Shown piece by piece: positions 16,529 through 25,044 of a stretch of 64,000 nucleotides of DNA. Under the pieces are notes generated by a model that worked only from the letters and a program-made list of their open reading frames with translations, did no database searches and was not told the DNA's origin. Made by a program: the position numbers and the translations under genes. Position 1 is the first letter of the stretch. Each line of letters opens with the position of its first letter. Origin of the DNA: Candidatus Polarisedimenticolaceae bacterium (lineage in GTDB: Bacteria > Pseudomonadota > Gammaproteobacteria > Chromatiales > Chromatiaceae). The stretch is from contig JAKITT010000006.1 in the NCBI GenBank assembly GCA_021647945.1, forward strand, positions 1 to 64,000. The letters are read 5' to 3'.

Positions 16529-16672
16529 TAAAGAACTCTCCCTTACCGCTACAGTGAAATTTTGATACTAAATGGTCACTATTTATGTAACCAGTATCGG
16601 TAATTTTCAGGATAACTTTAATTCATTTTTGAGATATGAAACCCACCTATCAATAGGCTAAGCTACGCCAAG

Positions 16673-17524
16673 ATGAGACCACCTAAACGAACAATTCTAA
16701 TCACAGGCTGCTCCAGTGGCATTGGCTTAACCAGCGCACTAAAGTTGCAAGCGCGGGGCTGGCAAGTCTATGCTTCTGCTAGAAAAAGTGCTGATGTTGT
16801 AGAATTGAGAAAACGAGGTTTAACCACCTTGCAGCTCGACCTAGATGACTCATCCAGCATTCATCAAGCCGTTGACCAGCTACTGGAGCAGACAGGAGGC
16901 AAACTCTATGCGCTTTTCAATAATGGTGCATATGGTCAACCCGGTGCAGTAGAGGATCTCTCTCGTGACGTTTTAAAGGCTCAATTTGAAACCAATCTCT
17001 TTGGTTGGCATGAGTTAACCTGTCGAATTATTCCACTAATGCGACAACAGGGAGAGGGACGTATCATCCAAAACAGCTCTGTTCTGGGTCTTGTCGCAAT
17101 GCCCTACCGTGGTGCTTATAACGCATCAAAGTTTGCGTTAGAGGGGCTCACCGATACGTTGCGAATGGAACTGCGGGGAAGTGGCATCCATGTCTCATTG
17201 ATTGAACCTGGCCCGATTGAGAGCCAGTTTCGCGCCAATGCTCGACTAAAATGGCTAGAGAACATCAACATTGATAACAGCTACCACCGCGAGAACTATC
17301 TGGCTATGGAGGAGAGATTAAATAAGGATGGAGCAGCGACACCCTTTGCCTTGCCTCCTGAAGCAGTATTAAAGCGGGTCATCCATGCATTGGAGAGCCC
17401 CCGACCTAAAGCGCGTTACTATGTCACTACGCCCACTTATCTGCTTGGTACGCTAAGACGCCTACTGAGTAGCCGAGGATTGGATTGGGTGCTGAATAAG
17501 GTATCAGGAGATGGCAGGCGTTAG
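16673..17524 (+). CDS. Short-chain dehydrogenase/reductase
   Basis: 283 residues of the classical SDR type: nucleotide-binding TGCSSGIG at 11-18, NNGAYGQPG, the catalytic serine in QNSSVLG, and YNASK with the catalytic Tyr and Lys. The long C-terminus (LEGLTDTLRMELRGSGIHVS, then IEPGPIESQF) resembles the 17-beta-hydroxysteroid-dehydrogenase-like group. An NAD(P)-dependent oxidoreductase of unknown substrate. It is a single plus-strand gene diverging from pomA, with a MITE-type element 25 bp after its stop. Confidence 0.85.
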   Translation: MRPPKRTILITGCSSGIGLTSALKLQARGWQVYASARKSADVVELRKRGLTTLQLDLDDSSSIHQAVDQLLEQTGGKLYALFNNGAYGQPGAVEDLSRDVLKAQFETNLFGWHELTCRIIPLMRQQGEGRIIQNSSVLGLVAMPYRGAYNASKFALEGLTDTLRMELRGSGIHVSLIEPGPIESQFRANARLKWLENINIDNSYHRENYLAMEERLNKDGAATPFALPPEAVLKRVIHALESPRPKARYYVTTPTYLLGTLRRLLSSRGLDWVLNKVSGDGRR

Positions 17525-17549
17525 GTGCTACGAGGATAGACTCTTCCTT

Positions 17550-17685
17550 AGGGAGTCTCTGATCAAGTCATGATTGTTTTAGACTGGCCGAAATCGCCCT
17601 AATTACCTACATCCCTGTAGGCATCAGCCTAATTCTTAGCTGAGCTTTAGCGAACCTTATACTTTACTTAATCAGAGGCTCCTTA
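17550..17685. mobile_element. MITE-like element, deleted copy at the gshA stop
   Basis: 136 bp, TA-bracketed, with ends AGGGAGTCTCTGATCAAGTC and (reverse complement) TAAGGAGCCTCTGATTAAGT. The centre lacks the CTATTGC block of the full copies and instead has a small palindrome CTACATCCCTGTAG. Its last bases TTA (17683-17685) are the gshA stop codon read on the minus strand. Confidence 0.65.
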
Positions 17686-19251
17686 GCCAAAATACTCTTT
17701 AAGAAACTGTTCAAATGAGATGCTATCAGCCGCCTCAATTTGCTGCTGTTCCAATGTGGCACGCTCTGCTGCATGATGAAAAAGTTTGAGGCGTTCAACA
17801 CTTAACGACTGCGCTTGATAGTGTTCAATATTCTGCTGAGAGAGCCGGCAGATAAACTGATAGTAGTTCTCACCATTTGCCTTCATCTCAGCCAATACGC
17901 GCGCCGAAGGGGTGGCATCGGGGTTATCCACGCGTTCCTGCTGCTGTTTAAGACTCTGTTGGTAAGGTTTGTCGACAAGCCCATCGTCAAGCAGTTCACA
18001 GACCGGCTGCATCGCCTGTAGCATCGACGTGGCCCACTCCCGAAGCGGAACTTCATGCCCTCCGCGCAATAGTTTGAGACCCGGCTTACGCCCCTGGTAT
18101 GTCACCTCAGCCTCATTGTGATCCTGCTCACTTCGCTCTTCTAGGCTGCAGGGCGGGCTATCCTGTAGCTGTAAAGTGATCAACAGCGCTTCAATAAAAT
18201 GGGCTTGCGACTCATCAATACCCAGCGGCAGGAACGGATTAATATCTAGCGAACGCAGTTCAACATAACGTACGCCGCGCTCCTTTAAGGCATGGGTTGG
18301 TCTCTCCAACCCTTGCAGTATCTGTTTAGGGCGGACGCTGCTGTAGTACTCATTCTCAATCTGTAGAATATTGCTATTGAGCTGTTGATACTCATCCCCC
18401 ACCTTCATAGGAATCTCAGCATACTCAGGACATGGTGTCTCAATCGCATGGCTTAAGGTCTCTACATAGGCCGCAATATTGTTGTAACAAATTTTTATGC
18501 CGGTATCCTTCTCCTTGCTGTTTTGATAGCCGATATCGGCCATGCGCAGTGAGGTGGCATAGGGTGAATAGTAGGTTCTGCTATCCCACTCCTGCAGGGT
18601 GGTTGACTGCCCATTGAGGAATGATTTACAGAAGGCTGGAGAGGCACCAAACAGATAGGGAATCAACCACCCAATACGCTTTAGGTTTCGGATCATGCCG
18701 AAGTAACGATCTGAGATGAAATCCTGCAACGGCCTCTCATCACCCTCCATCTGTTGAAACCCAGGCCAGAAGCTCTCAGGCAGTGAGTAGTTGAAGTGGA
18801 TACCGGCAATCACCTGCATCACCCGACCATAGCGATGACCTAGTCCACGACGATAGACACTCTTCATCATGCCCGCATTGGAGCGACCATAGTTGGCAAT
18901 AGGCACCATCGCACCACCACGCACAATGCACGGCATACTGCCAACCCAGAGCAGTTCATCTTGTAGCTGATCATAGAGGAACTTTTGCACATCATTGAGA
19001 AAATCGAGCGCTTCAGCACCACTTCTCATGGGTGGCGTAATCAGCTCGGTGAGTGCTTCAGAGTAGTCGGTAGTGATGTAAGGGTGGGTCAGCGCCGCGC
19101 CCAAACTGGCGGGGTGGGGTGTTTGGGCAATGGTACCGGCGGTAGTGACGCGTAGCGCCTCTTTTTCCAGCCCGATCAAGCCACCCTGTATAGAATAGTC
19201 CGCTGAACTCTCTTGCAAGCAAGAGAGTCGTTTTTCAAATGTATGGTTCAA
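17683..19251 (-). CDS. gshA: Glutamate-cysteine ligase
   Basis: 522 residues, the size of the gammaproteobacterial GshA type. Recognisable stretches include GGLIGLEKEALRV near the N-terminus, TTDYSEALTELITPP, AGIHFNYSLP, and YVELRSLDINPFLPLGID. It joins glutamate and cysteine in the first step of glutathione synthesis. The longest frame starts at a TTG (19251) with no clear ribosome-binding site, 12 bp after the prc stop, so translation is probably coupled to prc. A 10-bp-arm palindrome lies in codons 8-15 (19207-19228). The stop is formed by the terminus of a repeat element. gshB is not in the window. Confidence 0.93.
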   Translation of the reverse strand: MNHTFEKRLSCLQESSADYSIQGGLIGLEKEALRVTTAGTIAQTPHPASLGAALTHPYITTDYSEALTELITPPMRSGAEALDFLNDVQKFLYDQLQDELLWVGSMPCIVRGGAMVPIANYGRSNAGMMKSVYRRGLGHRYGRVMQVIAGIHFNYSLPESFWPGFQQMEGDERPLQDFISDRYFGMIRNLKRIGWLIPYLFGASPAFCKSFLNGQSTTLQEWDSRTYYSPYATSLRMADIGYQNSKEKDTGIKICYNNIAAYVETLSHAIETPCPEYAEIPMKVGDEYQQLNSNILQIENEYYSSVRPKQILQGLERPTHALKERGVRYVELRSLDINPFLPLGIDESQAHFIEALLITLQLQDSPPCSLEERSEQDHNEAEVTYQGRKPGLKLLRGGHEVPLREWATSMLQAMQPVCELLDDGLVDKPYQQSLKQQQERVDNPDATPSARVLAEMKANGENYYQFICRLSQQNIEHYQAQSLSVERLKLFHHAAERATLEQQQIEAADSISFEQFLKEYFG

Positions 19252-19263
19252 ATAGTTATGCTT

Positions 19264-21375
19264 TTATCGGGTGAGCTGCATGGCAGATCGAGGGGCATGC
19301 ATACGAATGGCATCCACCAGAATTCTGGCCGCTTCATTAAGTTCGATATGTTTGATGGCGTTGCTCTCGAGTTCATCCGCCTCATCAACATCTCCGCCAT
19401 GCTCAGGCGGCTTATCATCTGGTTTTCTTGGTTCTAAACCCACCGAGACGAGAAAGCGGTTTTTGTAGTCCAACCGAAGCTTCTCCTGATCTTCCCACTC
19501 CGCCTTACGTCGGCTCTCAAGCAGGCTGACCTCTTGACGGCTTTCATACTTATCTAGGAGACTTTCATACGCTTCAAGCATCACAAAACCGGGGTTATCA
19601 ATAATTCTCTTTTTGTGATTTTCAATAAGCTCTCGCATGTCACCCATCAATGCCACTTGGTATTTTGCCGGTCTGATCTTGGCCCAAGGCAGGGCATTCT
19701 CCAGCGCCCGCTCACCATGCTCAGAGAGATATTTAGCCGTGGGGAAAATGATATCAGGAACCACCCCTTTATGCTGAGTGCTGCCACCATTGATCCGGAA
19801 AAACTGTGCCATGGTAAGACGTAGACGACCCAAGTTGGGGGTATTGTCAGGTGCATATCGGCGCAGATCAACCAGTGTCTGTACTGTCCCTTTACCAAAT
19901 GTGGGTTCGCCGATAACTATGCCGCGTTTGTAGTCTTGAATTGCACCCGCAAAAATCTCAGATGCTGAAGCACTATTGCGATCAACCAACACCGCCAACG
20001 GACCAGCATAAGCCACACCAGGATCAACATCCCTCTCCACTTCAATTCGACCAAGAGCATCTTTAATTTGTACGACTGGGCCAGCGTTGATAAAGAGGCC
20101 GGTGAGTTCAGTCGCTTCGCTCAATGAGCCACCACCATTAGTACGCAGATCAATGACAATGCCATCAATAGAGGCCGCCTTCAGCTCTTTAATGAGCTTG
20201 CGCACATCACGTGTAGTACTTCGGAACTCTTTATCTCCTTGCATCTGGGCGGAGAAGTCACGATAGAAGGTGGGTACATCAATCACACCAATACGCAGAT
20301 TACCAAGACCATCCAGACCCTCAATAATTGACTGGTTAGCCGCCTGCTCTTCTAATCTTATTTTGTTGCGGGTCAAGGTGACCAGTTTGACCTGGCTGGA
20401 ATCGCTTCCTTTGGGTTGCAGCTGCAGACGAACAACCGAGTCCTTAGGGCCACGGATCTTCTCAACTACATCCTGTAACGGCCAACCAATGACATCTTCA
20501 ACGTCGCCCTGAACCCCTTGCCCAACGCCGAGAATCCTGTCACCCGTATGGACTTGGCCACTCAATTTTGCTGGCCCACCTGCGATGGTTTTCTGCACGG
20601 TGGTGTACTCGCTTTCAAGCCGCAAAACAGCACCTATACCCTCAAGTGAGAGACGCATGCTGATATCAAAATTCTCTGAGGTGCTGGGCGACATATAACT
20701 GGTGTGCGGCTCCAGACTGATGGTGTAGGCGTTGATAAACATCTGAAAGATATCATTTGCCTTGAACTGGTTAACCCGTCTAGAGAGACCGGCATAACGC
20801 TTATTCAGTGTCTCAACAATCTTCTCCGCCTCTTTATCTGCCATGTGAAGACCTAGCCAATCATTCTTGACCCGTTTATGCCAAAGCTGCTCACGCTCCA
20901 TCTGGTTGGCTGACCACGGCGCATCTTCACGATCAAAGCGATAGCTCTCATCTTTTTCAAAATCAAAATTGCCCTCAAGCAGGCTTGAGGCGTAGGCCAC
21001 CACCTCATCAACCCGCTTGCGATAGACTGCAAAGATCTCAAAAGCGGGTTCAACATTGCCATTCAGCAGATAGTCATCAAGACGCGTTTTATAACGCTGG
21101 AATTCATCAATATCGTGTTGTAGGAAGATCGATCGATTGGGATCTAGCACGTCAATGTAACGTTCGAGCATCTGTTCAGAGAGTCGGTCATCAAGCGGCT
21201 GTTTTTTATAGTGGAAACGGCTAATGACTTGAGTGATGATCCGCGTCGATTTTTTGTGTTGTGGAGTCGCTTCAATGGAGGCAGAGCTTTTTATGTACTC
21301 CGCCGTTAGTGGTGAAGCAACACCCAATAGCAGTGAGGCAACAGCAAACGGCACTAATATTTTTAACACACGCAT
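19264..21375 (-). CDS. prc: Tail-specific C-terminal processing protease Prc
   Basis: 703 residues from ATG 21375 (a GTG at 21387 is an alternative). Signal peptide about 1-25 (ending PLTA), a long helical N-terminal region (YIDVLDPNRSIFLQHDIDEF), a PDZ domain (about 240-330), and the S41 peptidase core with NGGGS, catalytic Ser in NSASASEIFAGA and Lys in PTFGKGTVQ. The C-terminal DUF3340-like domain follows. Prc cleaves periplasmic proteins from their C-termini and controls cell-wall hydrolases and penicillin-binding protein 3 in E. coli. gshA follows 12 bp downstream. Confidence 0.93.
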   Translation of the reverse strand: MRVLKILVPFAVASLLLGVASPLTAEYIKSSASIEATPQHKKSTRIITQVISRFHYKKQPLDDRLSEQMLERYIDVLDPNRSIFLQHDIDEFQRYKTRLDDYLLNGNVEPAFEIFAVYRKRVDEVVAYASSLLEGNFDFEKDESYRFDREDAPWSANQMEREQLWHKRVKNDWLGLHMADKEAEKIVETLNKRYAGLSRRVNQFKANDIFQMFINAYTISLEPHTSYMSPSTSENFDISMRLSLEGIGAVLRLESEYTTVQKTIAGGPAKLSGQVHTGDRILGVGQGVQGDVEDVIGWPLQDVVEKIRGPKDSVVRLQLQPKGSDSSQVKLVTLTRNKIRLEEQAANQSIIEGLDGLGNLRIGVIDVPTFYRDFSAQMQGDKEFRSTTRDVRKLIKELKAASIDGIVIDLRTNGGGSLSEATELTGLFINAGPVVQIKDALGRIEVERDVDPGVAYAGPLAVLVDRNSASASEIFAGAIQDYKRGIVIGEPTFGKGTVQTLVDLRRYAPDNTPNLGRLRLTMAQFFRINGGSTQHKGVVPDIIFPTAKYLSEHGERALENALPWAKIRPAKYQVALMGDMRELIENHKKRIIDNPGFVMLEAYESLLDKYESRQEVSLLESRRKAEWEDQEKLRLDYKNRFLVSVGLEPRKPDDKPPEHGGDVDEADELESNAIKHIELNEAARILVDAIRMHAPRSAMQLTR

Positions 21376-21481
21376 CAATTTATTCACTTGAAAACAGATA
21401 AATTACTGACCACAAAATCACCTAAAGGTTCAACGTAACGCTCATGGTTATAGAGTCAATTCTAGCTGAGAGCATAGACTA

Positions 21482-21497
21482 TTCAGAGGTTGTTTAA
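21482..21497. repeat. Degenerate MITE end at the Nudix gene stop
   Basis: TTCAGAGGTTGTTTAA closely matches the family's right end (TTCAGAGGTTCCTTAG). The stop codon of the Nudix gene (21496-21494 on the minus strand) falls on its terminal TTA. The rest of an element is not visible, so this is either a remnant or chance. Confidence 0.4.
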
Positions 21498-22345
21498 GTA
21501 TTACCCTTTAACGCATCTTTGATTGTGAGGTAGCTCTCATCACTCAGGCCATGTAGATGGTGGCGAAGTAGAAAATCAATAATCACTAGATTGCAGTTGG
21601 GTTTAAAACGCTCTGTTTCCCGTACGACCCGCGCCACTTCAGCCACTGGCCAGAGATAAAATCCAGCCACTTCACCATCAATGCAACGCGGCATAAAGGT
21701 CGATGGCAACGATAGATCGTAACAGAACAGCGTATCGGGTTTTAGTCCTAATTCCGTTTCACAGCAATAACTTATTTCACCTACCGGTTTGGCATTGGCG
21801 ACTAATCCTTTAGCAATACCCGCCTCCTCCATGCACTCTTTGGCCAAGTTATCCGACAGTTTGATGCCATGCGGAAGACCACCCGCAACCATGTTATCAA
21901 AGCGATCAGGGAAGATATGACGATCAGCTGCTCGATGCCCCACCCAGAGTGACAACTCTTTATCACCTTTCACATAACCGTTCAGATGTTGACCAAAGGC
22001 TCGAATGCCAAAATACTGCGCAGCGGCTCGATCCAGCAAAAAGATGGCTGTTTGACCGTATTGAGTCACCACTGGGTAGAGTTCACCATAGAGTGACCCT
22101 ATCACACCCCGTTCAACCAGCTGCTCCAGCATCTCGGCGACCGCTGCAGTACGCTGCTCCTGCGTTTGTAGCTGAGTATTAAGTTCTACCCGAGCAGCGT
22201 TAACAACAAAGAGCTCTGGATAGTCACAGAGCACGCTAGCGAATGGCTGTTTAATCCAGCCAAACTGCCGGCCATCAACCACAAATGGTCTGAAGTTATC
22301 GGGATTCCAACGGTTGCAGGCCTGAATACGTTCAAGATAGCTCAT
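21494..22345 (-). CDS. DUF4743/Nudix hydrolase
   Basis: 283 residues: an N-terminal DUF4743-type domain (RIQACNRWNPDNFRPFVVDG, then FGWIKQPFASVL) and a Nudix domain. The Nudix box is GLPHGIKLSDNLAKECMEEA, where the usual Gly-x5-Glu glutamate is Ile and the REUxEE core is KECMEE; this variant is typical of the thiamin-pyrophosphokinase-like Nudix group. It likely hydrolyses a nucleoside-diphosphate-linked or thiamin-type compound. The ATG overlaps the mazG stop (ATGA), so both are one transcript. Confidence 0.83.
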   Translation of the reverse strand: MSYLERIQACNRWNPDNFRPFVVDGRQFGWIKQPFASVLCDYPELFVVNAARVELNTQLQTQEQRTAAVAEMLEQLVERGVIGSLYGELYPVVTQYGQTAIFLLDRAAAQYFGIRAFGQHLNGYVKGDKELSLWVGHRAADRHIFPDRFDNMVAGGLPHGIKLSDNLAKECMEEAGIAKGLVANAKPVGEISYCCETELGLKPDTLFCYDLSLPSTFMPRCIDGEVAGFYLWPVAEVARVVRETERFKPNCNLVIIDFLLRHHLHGLSDESYLTIKDALKGNT

Positions 22346-23124
22346 TGAGACTTTGCCTCATTCCAAAGTCGTTCCATCTCTTCCAAACTCGCCTCTTCTA
22401 GTGCAATACCTGTCAGAGAGAGCTGCTGTTCAATATAGGCAAAGCGACGCTCAAACTTCCGGTTAGTATCACGCACGGCTGTTTCAGCATCAATATCGAG
22501 TCGGCGTGCCAAATTGGCGCAAGAGAAGAGCAGATCACCCAGCTCTTCTGAGAGACGCTGCTTGCCTTCATCCTCAGCAATCGCCTCTTTCAGCTCAGCA
22601 AGCTCCTCATCTATTTTAGCGATAACACCACTCAGCTCAGGCCAATCAAAACCAACCTGTGACGCCCGCTTTTGTAGCTTCTCTGCACGTAACAGGGCGG
22701 GCAGACCCAGTGCAACACCGGCCAGTTGTGAAGTCTCACCGTCAACCTGTTTCTGTCTGCGTTCAGCCGCCTTATGCAACTCCCAAGCCTGGCTCTGCGC
22801 TTCGGCATCGGCCACATCACTTCCGGCAAAGACATGGGGGTGACGCCGAATCATCTTTTCACAAATCGTCTCGACCACATCATCAAAGCCAAAGTGCCCC
22901 GCCTCTTCCGCCATCTGGGCGTGAAAAACCACCTGGAACAGCAGATCACCCAACTCACCACGCAGCTCATCCATATCACCCTGAGCAATCGCATCGGCCA
23001 CCTCATAGGCCTCCTCTATGGTGTAGGGGGCGATACTCGCAAAGCTCTGCTGTCGATCCCACGGACAGCCCGTTTTATCGGCACGCAGTGCACGCATAAT
23101 CTCTTGTAGCGGTTTTGTCGCCAA
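22342..23124 (-). CDS. mazG: Nucleoside triphosphate pyrophosphohydrolase MazG
   Basis: 260 residues with two tandem MazG domains: CPWDRQQSFASIAPYTIEEA with EELGD-like acidic motifs (ELRGELGDLLFQVVFHAQMA) and a second copy ending SEELGDLLFSCANLARRL. It hydrolyses NTPs to NMP and pyrophosphate and lowers ppGpp or damaged nucleotides. The start is a TTG at 23124 (GAGAG upstream); the distance to CPWD, 19 residues, matches E. coli MazG. A Nudix hydrolase gene follows with overlap, giving a small nucleotide-sanitation operon. Confidence 0.93.
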   Translation of the reverse strand: MATKPLQEIMRALRADKTGCPWDRQQSFASIAPYTIEEAYEVADAIAQGDMDELRGELGDLLFQVVFHAQMAEEAGHFGFDDVVETICEKMIRRHPHVFAGSDVADAEAQSQAWELHKAAERRQKQVDGETSQLAGVALGLPALLRAEKLQKRASQVGFDWPELSGVIAKIDEELAELKEAIAEDEGKQRLSEELGDLLFSCANLARRLDIDAETAVRDTNRKFERRFAYIEQQLSLTGIALEEASLEEMERLWNEAKSQ

Positions 23125-23364
23125 TTTACTCTCTCACTCTTTAATTAAACAGGTAACTATTCAGCGTGTTTAGATTTTGCCTAAAATCGAGGCATTTTCG
23201 CACGGAAAGAGGGAGCATATAGGGCATATGTGACCGATTGAGTACGAAAATAACGAAGAGTTGAGGCAAAAGATGAATACGTTGAGTAGTTACCCCCTAA
23301 GATATCAAAACTAACCAGCCATAGGGAATTTTGAGGTATCAAACCACTCATACGCCCACTTGTA

Positions 23365-23373
23365 TGGTATAAA
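23365..23373 (+). promoter_or_regulatory. Candidate extended -10 promoter of ubiV
   Basis: TGGTATAAA is an extended -10 element about 33 bases before the ubiV ATG. No convincing -35 hexamer is seen at 16-18 bp. The 282-bp gap shared with mazG otherwise holds no feature I can name. Confidence 0.35.
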
Positions 23374-23406
23374 GCGCATGTTTTTTAATCTAAACCTGAA
23401 GCTGCT

Positions 23407-24327
23407 ATGACTGAGAATAAATTAAGACTTTCACTAGGCCCCAACCTCTTCTACTGGTCACGCGATCGACTATTCGAATTCTATGAGGAGGTAGCAGAGA
23501 TGCCGGTAGATATCGTCTACCTTGGTGAAACCGTCTGCTCAAAACGGCGCAGTCTCACCTTTGAAGATTGGATGGAGATCGCTGAGAAGCTTGCCGCAGC
23601 CGGCAAAGAGGTGGTGCTCTCCACATTAGCCCTGCTAGAGGCTGAGTCTGAGATGGTCACCCTGCGTAAGGTGTGTACCAACGGCAAATATATGGTTGAA
23701 GCCAATGATCTCGGCGCAGCCAACCTGATGATCAACGAAGGGCCGTTTGCCACTGGGCCGATGGTTAACATCTACAACCCTGCCACTCTGAAACTGTTGG
23801 CCAAACAGGGTCTAAAACGTTGGGTGCTGCCGGTTGAGCTGTCACGCGATACGCTGGCCGATATGCAGGCGGAACGCCCTGAAGGGGTCGAAACCGAGCT
23901 GTTTGCCTTTGGTCGTATGCCGTTGACGCTATCAGCCCGCTGCTTCACTGCCCGTTCACATAATCTACCCAAAGATAACTGTGACTACATCTGTGGTAAC
24001 TATCCCGATGGCCAGCTGATGAAGACCCGTGAAAATGAACCTTTTCTGATGATCAACGGCATTCAGACTCTCTCATCACGCACCTGTGATCTACTGCCAG
24101 AGATGGATGAGATCAGGGAGTTGGGTGTCGATATCCTGCGCATAAGCCCTCAAGATAAGCACACTGGGCAGATCATTCGCCTCTTTGCAGAAGCCGTCAA
24201 TGGCGAACGCCCACTGAATGAGATCGAGGCCGAGCTAAAAGAGCTGGCACCACTCGGGGTCTGTGACGGTTACTGGTTTGGTGAGGCCGGTATGGCTCAG
24301 GTGACTGCAGCGGCGAATGCGCTGTAG
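23407..24327 (+). CDS. ubiV: Oxygen-independent ubiquinone hydroxylation protein UbiV (U32 family)
   Basis: 306 residues of the U32 peptidase-like family. Four cysteines that bind the 4Fe-4S cluster in E. coli UbiV (39, 180, 193, 197) are matched here by C44, C179, C192 and C196, with the same C-x12-C-x3-C spacing (ARCFTARSHNLPKDNCDYIC). UbiV works with UbiU to hydroxylate ubiquinone precursors without oxygen; UbiT is the lipid-carrier partner. The ubiT gene lies just downstream on the opposite strand, but ubiU is not adjacent, unlike the usual ubiUV operon. Start ATG 23407. Confidence 0.9.
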   Translation: MTENKLRLSLGPNLFYWSRDRLFEFYEEVAEMPVDIVYLGETVCSKRRSLTFEDWMEIAEKLAAAGKEVVLSTLALLEAESEMVTLRKVCTNGKYMVEANDLGAANLMINEGPFATGPMVNIYNPATLKLLAKQGLKRWVLPVELSRDTLADMQAERPEGVETELFAFGRMPLTLSARCFTARSHNLPKDNCDYICGNYPDGQLMKTRENEPFLMINGIQTLSSRTCDLLPEMDEIRELGVDILRISPQDKHTGQIIRLFAEAVNGERPLNEIEAELKELAPLGVCDGYWFGEAGMAQVTAAANAL

Positions 24328-24339
24328 CAGAATAATATG

Positions 24340-24366
24340 ACTAGGAGCCCTCTCTGGACTCCTAGT
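24340..24366. terminator. Hairpin between convergent ubiV and ubiT
   Basis: ACTAGGAG (24340-24347) pairs with CTCCTAGT (24359-24366). It lies 12 bp after the ubiV stop and 9 bp after the ubiT stop on the other strand. Neither side has a T-run, so it may serve as a weak bidirectional terminator. Confidence 0.5.
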
Positions 24367-24375
24367 GACAACCGA

Positions 24376-24858
24376 TTAGGCGAAACGCTCGTACATCGAG
24401 ACACAGCGCAACAGCGCTGGATTGATCATGCTTGCCAATGGCAGGCCATCCAGATCCACCCCTGCAAGAAAATTCTTCAAGTGAACCCCAAGGCCGGTAT
24501 CCCCTTCCATCAGAAGATGACGCTGAAAAAAGAGCGTGTCGGGATCTTCTTGGCCGGTGAGCAACAGTAGAAAGTCATACACCGTGCCACTGATTTTCAG
24601 GTCGGGCGACTTGCCCGCGGCAGACCGAAAAGAGCCCGCATCCATCTCAACCGAAAAAGCGCTCTTCGCATCAAGAATGCAGATCTCAACCACTTTGCCT
24701 TCAAGAAAATCGAGTTCAGCTTCGACAATATCTTCAGCAAAGACTCGATTCAGGGCACGCCCCAATACCTGACTATGCAGACGGTTAGGCAACAGCCCCA
24801 ACGGCAGGGAGATAGGCTTAGGCAGTATTGGACGTTTTTGGATAGATGATGCAGGCAT
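24376..24858 (-). CDS. ubiT: SCP2-domain ubiquinone accessory protein UbiT
   Basis: 160 residues consisting of one SCP2 sterol-carrier-like domain: ALNRVFAEDIVEAELDFLEG, SPDLKISGTVYDFLLLLTGQ, EDPDTLFFQRHLLMEGDTGL. These match the YhbT/UbiT group. UbiT binds prenylated ubiquinone intermediates and is required for anaerobic ubiquinone synthesis with UbiU and UbiV. It is convergent with ubiV, and the pairing across the short gap supports both assignments. Start ATG 24858. Confidence 0.87.
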   Translation of the reverse strand: MPASSIQKRPILPKPISLPLGLLPNRLHSQVLGRALNRVFAEDIVEAELDFLEGKVVEICILDAKSAFSVEMDAGSFRSAAGKSPDLKISGTVYDFLLLLTGQEDPDTLFFQRHLLMEGDTGLGVHLKNFLAGVDLDGLPLASMINPALLRCVSMYERFA

Positions 24859-25006
24859 TTCTCTAACTCCTCCTGAGTGATCGCCAGGAAGTTATCAATA
24901 AATTGGTGTGGATTATAACAACTGACTCCCGATTGAGCGAGAATCATGCGACTTTACGGAAATGGAAGCTCTAACCCGGATAATTTATGAAATATCCGAG
25001 CTAATC

Positions 25007-25044
25007 CACCCACCCAGCAACAAGCCGAGTGGGTGAGGTTTTTT
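25007..25044 (+). terminator. Intrinsic terminator facing aspS
   Basis: CACCCAC (25007-25013) pairs with GTGGGTG (25029-25035) and is followed on the plus strand by AGGTTTTTT, ending just before the aspS stop. The T-run is on the plus strand, so it stops transcription running toward aspS; the same hairpin may also end aspS RNA. A second hairpin, CGGATA/TATCCG (24977-24998), lies beside it. Confidence 0.6.

Noticed and set aside
23331-23343. FNR-like site upstream of ubiV
   Set aside because: TTGAGGTATCAA has the half-sites at the wrong spacing: FNR needs TTGAT-N4-ATCAA, and the gap here is two bases too short.
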